Source: Nodularia spumigena CCY9414
GTDB lineage: Bacteria > Cyanobacteriota > Cyanobacteriia > Cyanobacteriales > Nostocaceae
Length of the DNA stretch: 64,000 nt
Direction of reading: 5' to 3'
Assembly (NCBI RefSeq): GCF_000340565.2
Contig: NZ_CP007203.1
Span: 3,823,620-3,887,619, forward strand
Position numbers and translations under genes: made by a program. Below are positions 8,005 to 17,027 of this stretch, in pieces (positions within the stretch are counted from its first letter, which is position 1; each line of letters opens with the position of its first letter). Below the pieces are notes generated by a model. The model did not search any database and was not told where the DNA came from. It was given only the letters and a program-made list of their open reading frames with translations.

Positions 8005-9507
8005 ATGCAATTACAATCAAAAAATCAACTACGGCGGCGGGGTGCGACTTTAACTGCTCAAGGCTTCAAGAAACTCAATCAGGCAAAAGCTGAGGTAGAA
8101 ATTCAGCAAAACTTTAAGCGATACACTCTCGAAGCCCTCAGTGAAAAAACAGGTTTAACCCCCAATACCCTCAGCAAGGTCTTTAATTCCGCAACTGGAG
8201 TCGATAAGCGAACCTTGGAGTGCTGCTTCAATGCCTTTAATCTAACTTTGTTAAAGGACGATTATCTCTACCTGGAGTCAGATAAAGACAATCTTGGCAA
8301 GATTGGCTCAATGTCCACCAATGAAAACTGTTGTTCCATCGAACCAGTCTGCGATTCTCGCACCAATCCCCCTCAAACCCACAGAGTGGAACGATTCCCG
8401 AAGGGACGGCAGAGCCGAACGCCTGACGATCTGCAACTTCGTCCCACAACCGTACCAGGAGGGCAGATGCCCCTGGATTCTGTCTTTTACATTGACCGTC
8501 CCATCCTCGAATCCCTCTGTTATGAAGCCATCCAGGAACCTGGTGCGCTGGTCAACATCCGCGCTCCCAAGCAAATGGGCAAAACCTCCCTCATGACCAG
8601 CATCCTGGCTTACTGTAACTCCCTGGGCAATCGCACTGTTTCCCTGAATTTGCAACTTGCCAACGACGAGATTTTACAGAACCTAGAACGCTTCCTACAA
8701 TGGTTCTGTGTCAGAGCCAGCAAGCAGTTAGACTTGCCAGTTGCCATTGCCCTTTGTTCAATGGCAACTTTTTGGGATAACTCCTTGGGTAGCAAATCCA
8801 ACGCCACGGACTACTTAGAGGAGATTCTCTTAGCCAAACTCAATCGCGCAGGGTCTCCAAGAGAGAATCGCTCCCTGGTGATTGCCATCGATGAACTCAA
8901 CGAGCTTTTTGCCTACCCGGACATTGCTCGTGAATTTCTCCTACTTTTGCGAACCTGGTCTGAGCGAGCCAAAGAAAGCGATGCAGACATTAATCCTTGG
9001 CACAGGCTGCGACTGGTGACGGTTCATTCTACTGAAATCCTGATGCCTCCCTCGATCAATCCCTCACTATTGAATACTGGGCTGGTTATTGAGTTACCTG
9101 AGTTTACCCCGGCTCAGGTGCAGGAATTGGCAAATCGGTGGGGAGAGGAAATGACGGTGCAACAAATTGAGCAATTGATTACCCTTTTGGGAGGACATCC
9201 CTATCGCTTGCAGTTGGCTTTTTATCACCTACATCAGCAGACAATAACCCTGGAAGAACTGTTAGAAAATTCTGCATTCACCACTACCATCTATGCAGAG
9301 CATCTAGAACAACAATGGTGGAACCTGCAACGCTATCCCGATTTATTACCATTGTTTACAGAAATCGTCAGGCAATCAAATCTTGTATATTCTGAGGCGG
9401 TGCAAGCCTCTCAGTTGTACAAGATGGGGTTAATGCATTTGCATGGTAAAATGTCAAGTCTCGCCTGCGAGTTATTTCGGCCATTTTTTGGCGATCGCCT
9501 GTTGTAA
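8005..9507 (+). CDS. HTH plus AAA-like NTPase domain protein
   Basis: A 500-aa protein. The N-terminal ~90 residues form a helical, HTH-like region (KRYTLEALSEKTGLTPNTLSKVF is a typical XRE-type recognition segment), as found in many cyanobacterial AAA-like/STAND proteins. From ~residue 150 there is an AAA-like (AAA_35 type) NTPase: FYIDRPILESL start, Walker A-like APKQMGKTSLM near 188-198, Walker B-like LVIAIDELNELF near 292-303, then the LPEFTPAQVQELANRWG and LLGGHPYRLQLAFYHL blocks typical of this family. The C-terminus has no WD40 or other effector domain. It is transcribed divergently from the RiPP-like locus and could regulate it or act as a defence-type switch. Both roles are inference. 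Confidence 0.75.
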   Translation: MQLQSKNQLRRRGATLTAQGFKKLNQAKAEVEIQQNFKRYTLEALSEKTGLTPNTLSKVFNSATGVDKRTLECCFNAFNLTLLKDDYLYLESDKDNLGKIGSMSTNENCCSIEPVCDSRTNPPQTHRVERFPKGRQSRTPDDLQLRPTTVPGGQMPLDSVFYIDRPILESLCYEAIQEPGALVNIRAPKQMGKTSLMTSILAYCNSLGNRTVSLNLQLANDEILQNLERFLQWFCVRASKQLDLPVAIALCSMATFWDNSLGSKSNATDYLEEILLAKLNRAGSPRENRSLVIAIDELNELFAYPDIAREFLLLLRTWSERAKESDADINPWHRLRLVTVHSTEILMPPSINPSLLNTGLVIELPEFTPAQVQELANRWGEEMTVQQIEQLITLLGGHPYRLQLAFYHLHQQTITLEELLENSAFTTTIYAEHLEQQWWNLQRYPDLLPLFTEIVRQSNLVYSEAVQASQLYKMGLMHLHGKMSSLACELFRPFFGDRLL

Positions 9508-9560
9508 ATCAACAGTTAGGGGTCATTTAATGTTTGCGCGTCGATGCAATTCAATTGCAG

Positions 9561-9680
9561 GGAGACCTAATTTAGCCCAAGCCGGCGGACGCGATGCGAG
9601 TAAGTTTCCGGCACAGTGATTTGCACTCAGCCTTGAATTAATTGTATTCTCTTGTGGGGCAGGCATCTTGCCTGCCTTTA
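9561..9680 (+). repeat. Degraded duplicate of alaS 3' end and its terminator
   Basis: This stretch matches 3033-3169 almost base for base: AATTTAGCCCAAGCCGGCGG, the following codons with about 17 bases deleted, the stop region TTAATT, and the GGCAGGC/GCCTGCC terminator. It is in direct orientation, about 6.5 kb from the original. It no longer encodes a useful peptide. The 3.2-9.5 kb islet lies exactly between the two copies. Confidence 0.85.
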
Positions 9681-9889
9681 AAATTGGGAATAAGTTGATA
9701 GGTTAAAATGTTCAAAGCCTATTTGGCGTAATTCAAATTCTCACTAATAACCAAATTCAACATTTGCTGGATGAGGTGAAACCAGATTAGGTATTTCCGG
9801 TTTTTTACGAGATTTTTACAACATTAGCAAAAGGTGAATACTTAGAAAACTTTCGCTCCTGTAAACATAAAAATGAGGCAAAATGAGCA

Positions 9890-10015
9890 ATGAGCCAAAC
9901 ATTTGTGTGGATAATTTTTCCTATTAGCCTACTCATTCTCGTTACTTTAATAGTTCTCTATTTCCGAGGGGTATTCCGTTCTCGAACTTTTTACAAAATT
10001 AAGAATTTACCCTAA
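9890..10015 (+). CDS. Possible small membrane peptide
   Basis: A 41-codon frame (ATG to TAA) encoding one clear hydrophobic span (VWIIFPISLLILVTLIVLYF, residues 6-25) followed by a basic tail (RSRTFYKIKN). There is no good ribosome site and no recognised family. It could be a real single-span small protein or the N-terminal remnant of a decayed membrane protein, since it lies in a degenerate spacer. Confidence 0.3.
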   Translation: MSQTFVWIIFPISLLILVTLIVLYFRGVFRSRTFYKIKNLP

Positions 10016-10266
10016 GCGATCGCTATTTGTTTCAGCAGATGGAGAAATTTTTTCTCGATGGTTTTGCCAAGAGTCGGCTGGTGTGCAACAGGGATTTACG
10101 CCATCGTTCCTTGCAGGAGCATTTAATTGGAAGTTTGACGCTGTTGTTTCGCTGGTATTTGTGAATTTATCCTCAAAACCTCTAATTAGATAGATTTAGA
10201 TATTGGTCTGTAGATAGATTCAAATTAGCACTATTTCATCAGAGAATAGCGGAGTGATAGCTTTTT

Positions 10267-10893
10267 ATGGTGTTTAGATATATTATGCAATCAAAACCGT
10301 TAACCTTACAAAAAATCATCCCTTTATCTTTAATTGTGCTTCTCCTTCCTTTGGCATCCTGTCAAATAGAGCGAGAACAAGCAGGTCGCTTACCTGATGT
10401 GAATGTAGAACCCGGAAGGCTACCAAAATATGATATTCAAGGACCTGATGTCAAGGTCGGATTAGCAAAGCGCACGGTTACAGTACCCAAAGTAATTGTC
10501 ATACAGGAAGAACAAACCGTTGAAGTTCCTTATATTGATGTTGATGTACCCGGAGCAGACCGAAAAGAGCGGACTATAACAACTGAAGTTGAGGTTCCTT
10601 CTAGTGGTTACAATCTGGAAATTCAAGGTATATATGCTCTAAACAATGAGCTTTGGGTGGTTTCTCAACTTGAAGAAGAAAATCCCAATGCACCAGATAC
10701 AAAAGTACGTGTTTCTGATCGCGTTGTTGTGAATAGTCCAGATATACCAGTACGTCACTACATTATTGGAGAGCGTCCTGTGGGTAGCTTTAACGAACAG
10801 TACACATTCATTAATAATCGTCAGCAAATTGCTTCAGAATTAGACTCAGGACAAATGCTATATAAAAAGCAGGAAGAGACTGCTTTAAAATAA
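10267..10893 (+). CDS. Hypothetical lipoprotein
   Basis: A 208-aa protein with a lipoprotein signal: a basic N-terminus, a hydrophobic core (IIPLSLIVLLLPLASC) and a lipobox LASC with Cys32 as the lipidated residue. The mature part is acidic and strand-rich, with VTVPKVIVIQEEQTVEVPYIDVDVP-like alternating segments and no cysteines. I do not recognise a family. A second ATG at 10285 (Met7) also preserves the signal peptide, so the exact start is open. It probably sits on the periplasmic face of a membrane. It is monocistronic between spacers. Confidence 0.65.
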   Translation: MVFRYIMQSKPLTLQKIIPLSLIVLLLPLASCQIEREQAGRLPDVNVEPGRLPKYDIQGPDVKVGLAKRTVTVPKVIVIQEEQTVEVPYIDVDVPGADRKERTITTEVEVPSSGYNLEIQGIYALNNELWVVSQLEEENPNAPDTKVRVSDRVVVNSPDIPVRHYIIGERPVGSFNEQYTFINNRQQIASELDSGQMLYKKQEETALK

Positions 10894-11007
10894 ATCATTA
10901 CTACCAAGAGAGAAGCCATCAAACCGTTGCGAAAATTCAGATGCTAACTCAATCTTTGAGGGAATTTCTGCCTAAGTTGGTGGGAATAAATTAAAATATT
11001 TTAAGCA

Positions 11008-12078
11008 TCAAGTCTCACAATCAGCAGGTTTACAAATAACCATAATATGTGATAAATATTTATTAGAACTAGAGTGAACAATTTGTAAACCTGCGGTATC
11101 TAATTCTTGGGTAAGTTCAGGCATCTGATACTTATGATGCCGCCAAATAGTAATCTCTTCATCTTGAGAAATTTCCACAGTCTGATCTATGCCCCACTGG
11201 CTAAATTTGAGAGTGTAATTTTGCAGAAATTTGATGTTTGCAGTGATACTATCTGTTTTAAGATCATACTTTCTGACAAGTTGGCAATCTTCCGAGCTAA
11301 TACCTAAATTATTTGTCATCCATGTATATATTCCTTCCACATGATACTTACAGCCGCCGCGAACTTTGCCATCCCATTGAGAATTAGAACCAATTTCGTT
11401 AGTGAAGACCAGCAAATCATTTTTATCCATGCTGTTTCGGAAATTTTGCCAGACTCTATTTCTGTCTTGATGATTGCCAATTGTCACACCTAAATGTAAA
11501 AATATATTGGCTATATCCTTAATTTGCATAGAATTGAAATTTCCCAAAATCTCTGGAGAAATCGGACTATTTTCTATATCAACTGTGCAACTGTCAAAAT
11601 CAATTTTGGGAAACCATTTAGTAAAATTTGCTTTTGATACCTTCAGGAGTTCCTGACTAATATCTAATGCTATATATTTATTAATTTTACCTAACTTCTT
11701 CAGTTGAGAAATAAACTTTTTGACCGGATAAGAATTACCAGCACCTACATCCACAATATTGATTTTTTGGCAACTTTGATAACTCCCGGTAATATACGCA
11801 AAATTCTGCTGTAATAAATCAATTTCTACATTAGCTGGTTGATACCATTTAGGAATAATATATTTTTGATAAAAATTATGCCAAATTTTCGCACCACCAC
11901 CTTTGTAAGCATATTTTAAAGGAATTTCTCGCCTAACATCTAATGCCTTAATTAACTCTAAAACTTCTGTTTGCGAAAAAACAGAGTAAAACTCAAAACT
12001 TGGTTCTACAATCCGAGTTATATTCTGGGAAACATCTGAACAAGATTGTGAATTACTATAAGTTTTTTTAGGGATCAT
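11008..12078 (-). CDS. EgtD-like SAM-dependent methyltransferase
   Basis: A 356-aa protein of the Methyltransf_33 (histidine N-alpha-methyltransferase, EgtD-like) type. The SAM-binding motif I is INIVDVGAGNSYPVKKF near residues 106-122. It is followed by KYIALDISQELLKVSK (motif II acidic Asp) and later FLHLGVTIGNHQDR and LLVFTNEIGSN, the usual family blocks. EgtD trimethylates histidine for ergothioneine, but the family includes other substrates. No EgtB or other ergothioneine gene is nearby, and the substrate is not assignable. It stands alone, convergent to the lipoprotein gene. Confidence 0.75.
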   Translation of the reverse strand: MIPKKTYSNSQSCSDVSQNITRIVEPSFEFYSVFSQTEVLELIKALDVRREIPLKYAYKGGGAKIWHNFYQKYIIPKWYQPANVEIDLLQQNFAYITGSYQSCQKINIVDVGAGNSYPVKKFISQLKKLGKINKYIALDISQELLKVSKANFTKWFPKIDFDSCTVDIENSPISPEILGNFNSMQIKDIANIFLHLGVTIGNHQDRNRVWQNFRNSMDKNDLLVFTNEIGSNSQWDGKVRGGCKYHVEGIYTWMTNNLGISSEDCQLVRKYDLKTDSITANIKFLQNYTLKFSQWGIDQTVEISQDEEITIWRHHKYQMPELTQELDTAGLQIVHSSSNKYLSHIMVICKPADCET

Positions 12079-12776
12079 TGTGAGAATTAGAGGATATTTT
12101 CAAAATATTGGGAGAATATAGCGTTTCCTAGCCTGGTGAGATAGGTATTTATCTGTACTTATCTGTAATTATACCAATTATTTATGAGGCTGCATATAAT
12201 TTCGACCCCACCCCCTACCCCCCTACCCCGCAAGCGGGGAGGGGGAAAATCAGGTTCCCTCCTTGCTTGCACCGGAGGGTTAAGGTGGGGTTCTTTTTAT
12301 GCATCTTTATATTAAATTGGTATTATCTGTGTTCATCTGTGTTCATCTGTGGTTAAAAATTCTTCCTTTCCTAGCCTGCTTGAGATAGGTAATTATCTGT
12401 GTTCATATGTGTTCATATGTGTTCATCTGTGTTCATCTGCGGTCGAAAATTCTTCCTTTACCTCATTGAAGTAAGAATAGACACAAGCAAAGCCAACCTG
12501 CGCGGACTAACGAAAAATGAAACCAAGAGTATCATCAGTGTAGTGCCGCGACTGCTAGTCACCAGAGCTAGCTGATAAATTATACTCTACTTTTGTGATT
12601 AATAGACTATCAATGAACTTGAACCAAAGATTTAACCGTGTACTGGTCAGTAGGAGCGGGTATAGAAACAATAATCTCACCCACCCCTACTCCCTGTGTT
12701 CATCCGTGGTGGATAATCTTTTCATGCACCACGCTTACTTGCAAACTGCGGTAAAATCCTTCGAGGGTGCAGGATG
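12079..12776. repeat. Repeat-rich spacer
   Basis: No gene is supported. 12205-12296 holds a CCCC-rich/GGGG-rich imperfect inverted repeat of the kind scattered through Nostocales spacers. 12330-12445 holds a short tandem repeat of the unit TGTGTTCATC with variants, next to two copies of a CTAGCCTG..GAGATAGGTA motif. 12480-12580 is a dispersed repeat (CACAAGCAAAGCCAACCTGC and on) that recurs at 51426-51545. Confidence 0.65.
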
Positions 12777-13001
12777 TCAAGAAATAGATGATTTCTCAGG
12801 CTTGTTTTTTTTGATTAATTCCATATAGATATTAATCTCACTCACTTCTAAATCATGCTCAATTCTGGTGACTCTCCAATTTTCCTTATTTAGGTAAATT
12901 TCCTCTCCTATTCTGGGAGTAAATTGTAAGTCATAGAACTTTTTTAGATAATCTTTTTGCTTTTCTTCCCATAAGATGACTTTGACTACTTCGTCGCGCA
13001 T
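12777..13001 (-). CDS. Small hypothetical protein
   Basis: A 74-aa acidic/basic mixed protein (MRDEVVKVILWEEKQKDYLKKFYDLQF..., ending in a lysine-rich tail). It has no cysteines, no membrane span and no family I recognise. The composition and periodicity look like a small folded beta-rich protein rather than a chance frame. The start is preceded by AGGAG at a good distance. It could also be a remnant next to the repeat-rich spacer. Confidence 0.5.
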   Translation of the reverse strand: MRDEVVKVILWEEKQKDYLKKFYDLQFTPRIGEEIYLNKENWRVTRIEHDLEVSEINIYMELIKKNKPEKSSIS

Positions 13002-13574
13002 TGGTTCTCCTGTTTTGTTACTAAATGAAAGTCAGTAGTTTGAACACAAAAAACAGGGTGTGAGGTGTAGAAAAAGCATAAATACCCCCACCCAAAATTG
13101 TACCCCTTGCACCCCTTTCATATGCATAAGGCAAGTTTATCTTACTAATTCCATGTCATAGCGTAGTTAAAACCACATTATTGCAATTGATATTTTGGTA
13201 ATACTGCCAAATTTACCAAAACAGTCCCCCAAATTCGCTGAAATTTTGCTCTACCTGGGTGTCACTTTCAGCAACTCGCCGCTTAACTGGAATTACACTA
13301 TCAGGGTTGATTTGCTGTTAAGAATTGCCAATAAGCATCGGCGGCGCGAATACCTTTATCCTTGAGACTGGCTATCATTTCTCCCAAAGAGGCGTTTTTA
13401 CCGCCGACAATGGCGACATCATTAGATTTGAGGGTTTCAAACCAGCGTATATGAGAGTTTTGTGGAGTTGACATAGGTTTTTTTTAAACGCAAAGGTACG
13501 CGGAGGTTAACGCAAAGGTACGCAGAGATTTCTTTCTTCTCTTCCTTGGCGTACTTGGCGACTTGGCGGTTCGT
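13002..13574. other. Spacer with ppsA fragment and repeats
   Basis: 13301-13474 is a fragment of phosphoenolpyruvate synthase (separate entry). 13480-13570 is a purine-rich dispersed repeat (AACGCAAAGGTACGC and its imperfect inverse). The remainder (13002-13300) shows nothing I can name. Confidence 0.55.
13301..13474 (-). pseudogene. ppsA: Truncated phosphoenolpyruvate synthase N-terminus
   Basis: A 57-codon frame matches the start of PpsA: a short lead, IRWFETLKSNDVAIVGGKNA, SLGEMI and KGIR. It then jumps to AADAYWQFL, skipping the usual VP(N/D)GFATT stretch, and ends at TGA after NQP. Complete PpsA is about 800 aa, so this is a remnant with an internal deletion plus loss of the rest. It lies just downstream of gap on the same strand, which suggests a former ppsA-gap-tkt sugar-phosphate cluster. 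A short expressed peptide cannot be excluded because the remaining frame is open. Confidence 0.75.
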
Positions 13575-14591
13575 TTAAACAGTTTGCAAAGGTCGAGAGG
13601 TTTTCGCCATTTTTTGGGCTTGTCTAACCATTTGACAGGCGTAACCCCATTCGTTGTCATACCAACTCATGATTTTTACTAAGTCGCTATCGACAACTTG
13701 AGTCATGCTTAAATCGACTATGGAGGCGCGCGGGTCTTGGATAATATCAGATGAAACTATGGGGTCTTGGGAAACTCCTAAAACATCTTGGTATCTTTGG
13801 TTATTGGTTTCTTCTCTAAAAATATTATTGATTTCTTCGACAGTGGTTGGTCTTTCGGTGAGAAAGGTGATATCTGCAATGGAACCGACCGTTACAGGAA
13901 CCCTTATGGCTGCGCCGTCGAATTTGTTTGCGTATTGGGTGAGAACTTGAGCAGTGGCGATCGCTGCTCCGGTTGTAGTTGGTACTATATTAGCAGCCGC
14001 AGCTCTACCTCTGGTAAATTTTTTATGCGGTCTATCCACTAATTCTTGAGTGGAAGTATAGGCGTGAACTGTGGTCATAATCGCCTTTTTTACTCCGATT
14101 CTTCTGCCCATGACTTCGACGACGGGAGTAATGCAATTTGTGGTACAACTGGCACAGGAAACCATCCGCTCTGACTCTGGGGTTTCGTTAACTCCGTACA
14201 CAATTGTCTGAATACCTTCGCTCTTGGCTGGAGCCGATAATATCACGTTTTTAGCTCCGGCTTGCAGATGTTTTTCTAATTGTTCTTTTTTCGTGAATAT
14301 TCCTGTACATTCAAAGACTATATCAATATCTAAGTCATCCCAAGGCAGTTTTATTGGGTCTTTTTCGTTAAATACTTGATATTTTTTACAACTAATTATT
14401 AAATTATTACTATTGCTTTCTACGGGTTTTTCGTATCTACCATAAACAGTATCATATTTCAATAAATAAGCCAAGTTATCTGGCGGGATGATCTCGTTTA
14501 TAGCTACTAATTCTAATTCGCTAGTATTCAGGATAATCTTTAAAACTGCTCTACCAATTCTACCTAATCCATTAATTGCTACTCTCGTCAT
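13575..14591 (-). CDS. gap: Glyceraldehyde-3-phosphate dehydrogenase
   Basis: A 338-aa type I GAPDH that interconverts glyceraldehyde-3-phosphate and 1,3-bisphosphoglycerate. The NAD-binding Rossmann motif NGLGRIGR is at residues 7-14, the active-site Cys lies in SCASCTTNC near 148, and the substrate/phosphate blocks TTVHAYTSTQ and the RGRAAAANIVPT loop follow. It ends with the SWYDNEWGY motif. Cyanobacteria carry several gap genes (glycolytic gap1, Calvin-cycle gap2, and a third). I cannot assign this copy firmly; company with a secondary transketolase and a ppsA remnant suggests an accessory sugar-phosphate role. AGGTAAATT before the ATG supports the start. Confidence 0.95.
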   Translation of the reverse strand: MTRVAINGLGRIGRAVLKIILNTSELELVAINEIIPPDNLAYLLKYDTVYGRYEKPVESNSNNLIISCKKYQVFNEKDPIKLPWDDLDIDIVFECTGIFTKKEQLEKHLQAGAKNVILSAPAKSEGIQTIVYGVNETPESERMVSCASCTTNCITPVVEVMGRRIGVKKAIMTTVHAYTSTQELVDRPHKKFTRGRAAAANIVPTTTGAAIATAQVLTQYANKFDGAAIRVPVTVGSIADITFLTERPTTVEEINNIFREETNNQRYQDVLGVSQDPIVSSDIIQDPRASIVDLSMTQVVDSDLVKIMSWYDNEWGYACQMVRQAQKMAKTSRPLQTV

Positions 14592-14815
14592 AATTTACCT
14601 GCTTTGGGATTTAATTTCATTTTTTTATGAGGAACGAACCACAAAGGACGCAAAGGACACAAAGGAAAGAAGGAAAGAAGGAAATTTATCGCAACCTGAT
14701 AATCAATGATATGAGCGGAAAAAACTCCCCATATCCGTTAGGGGCGGGTTTACAGATATCATTCATGTTGAATGATGATATGGCTAAACCCGCCTGTACA
14801 AGCGTCACGAATACC

Positions 14816-15049
14816 CTAATGCGCTACAAGTTGTTCTGTACGCTTTGCTAGTAGCTGTTTGGCTCTCTCTGCTGTATTCTGGTTTTCTTGTTTGATATTT
14901 TGGAAGAATTGGACAAGTTCGCGATCGCCTGCTTGTTCGGCATCTTGAATATATGTTTCACAGCAAGCAGAACACTTCAAAGCATGGTACAATACACTAA
15001 TCAAATTAAAGTGTTCGTCTTTAGTTCCGGTATGATATTTGTCAGACAT
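14816..15049 (-). CDS. Small helical protein, possibly ferritin-like
   Basis: A 77-aa, all-helical, charged protein with a CSACCET cysteine cluster near the middle and an acidic/Gln-rich second half (FFQNIKQENQNTAERAKQLL). The layout (His/Glu-bearing helix pairs) recalls short ferritin-like or four-helix proteins seen next to transketolase genes in cyanobacteria, but I cannot name a family. The ATG at 15049 is preferred over an upstream GTG because AGGAG lies eight bases before it and overlaps that GTG. It sits between tkt (upstream, 88 bases) and gap on the same strand and may be co-transcribed. Confidence 0.65.
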   Translation of the reverse strand: MSDKYHTGTKDEHFNLISVLYHALKCSACCETYIQDAEQAGDRELVQFFQNIKQENQNTAERAKQLLAKRTEQLVAH

Positions 15050-15137
15050 TTTCTTCACTCCTGGTGATAGTAATTTCTACGGTAACTGTGGCTTTTGCTG
15101 TTAACTCCTACCAGAAGAAATAATTAGGCATTAATGT

Positions 15138-17027
15138 TTATACTCCTACTGGCTGTCTGACTTGCGATTTCACAGCTTCCACAATGGCATCAGCATCGAT
15201 TTTGGCAGCATGAAGTAGTTCTTCTGGTGTCCCTGAACCCGGCATATCTCGTACCGCCAATTTAATTAATTGCAGTTGGGGACCATCATAAATGGGGGTG
15301 TTGCTAGTACCTGCAAAGGCATCCAGCACCGCCGCACCAAGTCCGCCTTCTATCCAGTGATCTTCCACAACGACTAAATTACCTTCGGTATCCCGTGCTG
15401 CTTGATGCAATGTCTGCACATCAATGGGTTTGACTGAGTACGCATCGATGACGCGGACTGTGATTCCTTCGTCTTTCAGTCTGTCGTAAGCTTTTATCGC
15501 CTCATGCACAGTAATACCTGCACCAATTACCGCCGCTTGATCTTGGTCAGAACTGCGAACAATTTTGCTCCCACCAATGGGAAATTCTTCACCATGCTCA
15601 TAGATGACTGGTGTTTTTTCCCTGGTTGTGCGAAGATAAACAATACCATTGCGATCGCTCATTTGGGCGACTAATTTCGCTGTCTGATTGGCATCACAGG
15701 GATAAAGTACCGTACTACTCCACACAGCCCGAAATGCGGCTAAATCTTCCAAAGCCATCTGTGAAGCACCATCCTGTCCAATGGATACCCCCGCATGGGA
15801 ACCCACTAATTTAATATTGGCACGAGAGACAGCCGCCATCCGCACAAAGTCGTAAGCACGAGTGAAGAAAGCCGCGAAAGTAGAAGCAAAGGGTTTGTAT
15901 TCTCGCACCTGTAAACCCACCGCAGCTGCTACCATTTGCTGTTCAGCAATGTACATCTCAAAGTAGCGTTCTGGGTAAGTTTCGGCAAAATCTTCGGCGT
16001 AAGTGGAATTACTAACCTCGGCATCCAGGGCAATTACATTGGGTTGTGCAGCACCTAATGCTACTAAAGCATCACCATAAGCTCGACGTGTTGCGACTTT
16101 TTTGCTTTTGTCATATTTGGGAAGTTGCAATGGTTGAGCATTCCCAATACTTGCTGGTTGTGCTTGGTCGTCAGGTGTATCCACTGAAATTATAATCTGT
16201 CTTTCACCACCTAACTCAGAAATTGCTCGTTTGGCATCCTCAGATTCTAAGGCTTTACCATGCCAACCGCCTAAATCTTCTAGGGAAGCCACACCTTGAC
16301 CTTTCTTGGTGCGGGCAATAATTACTGTGGGGCGATCGTTCACTGTCACCGCCGCGCTGTATGCTTGATCTATGTCGGTTAAATCATGACCGTCAATTTC
16401 AATGGCTTGCCAACCAAAGGCTGTAGCACGTTTAGCATAGGCTTTTGTATTCCAACCCAATTCAGTTTGACCCCGTTGACCAAGGCGATTAACATCGATA
16501 ATGGCAATTAAATTATCTAGGGTATAGTGTGCCGCATGATCAAAAGCTTCCCAAACTGACCCTTCGGCTGTTTCGCTATCACCCAATAATACCCAGGTAT
16601 GATAAGGTAATTGGTCTAAATATTTACCTGCTAAAGCTATCCCCACCCCAATGGGTAAACCTTGTCCGAGAGAACCAGTGGCGACATCAACCCAAGGTAA
16701 AATCGGTGTGGGATGACCTTCTAAACGACTACCAAAACGGCGCAGCGATCGCAATTCTTCATCATTAATTACCCCTGCTGCTTTATACATACTATATAAT
16801 AATGGTGCAGCATGACCTTTAGAGAAAATCAGGCGATCGTTATTAGGGTTATCTGGATTTTGGAAATCATAGCGGAAATATTTAGAAAGTAAAACCGCCA
16901 TTAAATCCGCCGGTGACATAGACGAGGTAGGATGACCCGAACCCGCAACGGTTGTAGCGCGAATACTATCAACACGTAACTGTTGGGCTAATTCATACCA
17001 TTGGTGCAGTTGCTCCTGTGTAGCCAT
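15138..17027 (-). CDS. tkt: Transketolase (short form)
   Basis: A 629-aa thiamine-diphosphate enzyme moving two-carbon units between sugar phosphates. The N-terminal half has GSGHPTSSMSPADL near 29-42, the TPP/Mg motif GDSETAEGSVWEA near 147-159 with IDVNRLGQRG, and the HDLTDIDQAY region. The pyrimidine-binding domain follows (ALDAEVSNSTYAEDFAETYP, EQQMVAAAVGLQ), with the C-terminal domain at the end. It is shorter than the ~670-aa Calvin-cycle enzyme and resembles the human/animal-type length class, so it is probably a second transketolase. An AGGAAAA precedes the ATG. It heads the presumed tkt / small protein / gap block. Confidence 0.93.
   Translation of the reverse strand: MATQEQLHQWYELAQQLRVDSIRATTVAGSGHPTSSMSPADLMAVLLSKYFRYDFQNPDNPNNDRLIFSKGHAAPLLYSMYKAAGVINDEELRSLRRFGSRLEGHPTPILPWVDVATGSLGQGLPIGVGIALAGKYLDQLPYHTWVLLGDSETAEGSVWEAFDHAAHYTLDNLIAIIDVNRLGQRGQTELGWNTKAYAKRATAFGWQAIEIDGHDLTDIDQAYSAAVTVNDRPTVIIARTKKGQGVASLEDLGGWHGKALESEDAKRAISELGGERQIIISVDTPDDQAQPASIGNAQPLQLPKYDKSKKVATRRAYGDALVALGAAQPNVIALDAEVSNSTYAEDFAETYPERYFEMYIAEQQMVAAAVGLQVREYKPFASTFAAFFTRAYDFVRMAAVSRANIKLVGSHAGVSIGQDGASQMALEDLAAFRAVWSSTVLYPCDANQTAKLVAQMSDRNGIVYLRTTREKTPVIYEHGEEFPIGGSKIVRSSDQDQAAVIGAGITVHEAIKAYDRLKDEGITVRVIDAYSVKPIDVQTLHQAARDTEGNLVVVEDHWIEGGLGAAVLDAFAGTSNTPIYDGPQLQLIKLAVRDMPGSGTPEELLHAAKIDADAIVEAVKSQVRQPVGV

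Larger units (their letters stand above)
9508..10266. other. Spacer with alaS-tail copy and gene remnants
   Basis: It contains the duplicated alaS end (9561-9680), a 41-codon frame at 9890-10015 and otherwise AT-rich sequence with short unpaired coding-like scraps (for example around 10030-10160). I recognise nothing in those. The region looks like decayed DNA at the edge of an islet. Confidence 0.5.

Noticed and set aside
12330-12445. CRISPR array
   Set aside because: The repeats are 10-base tandem units without spacers of regular length; they are short tandem repeats.
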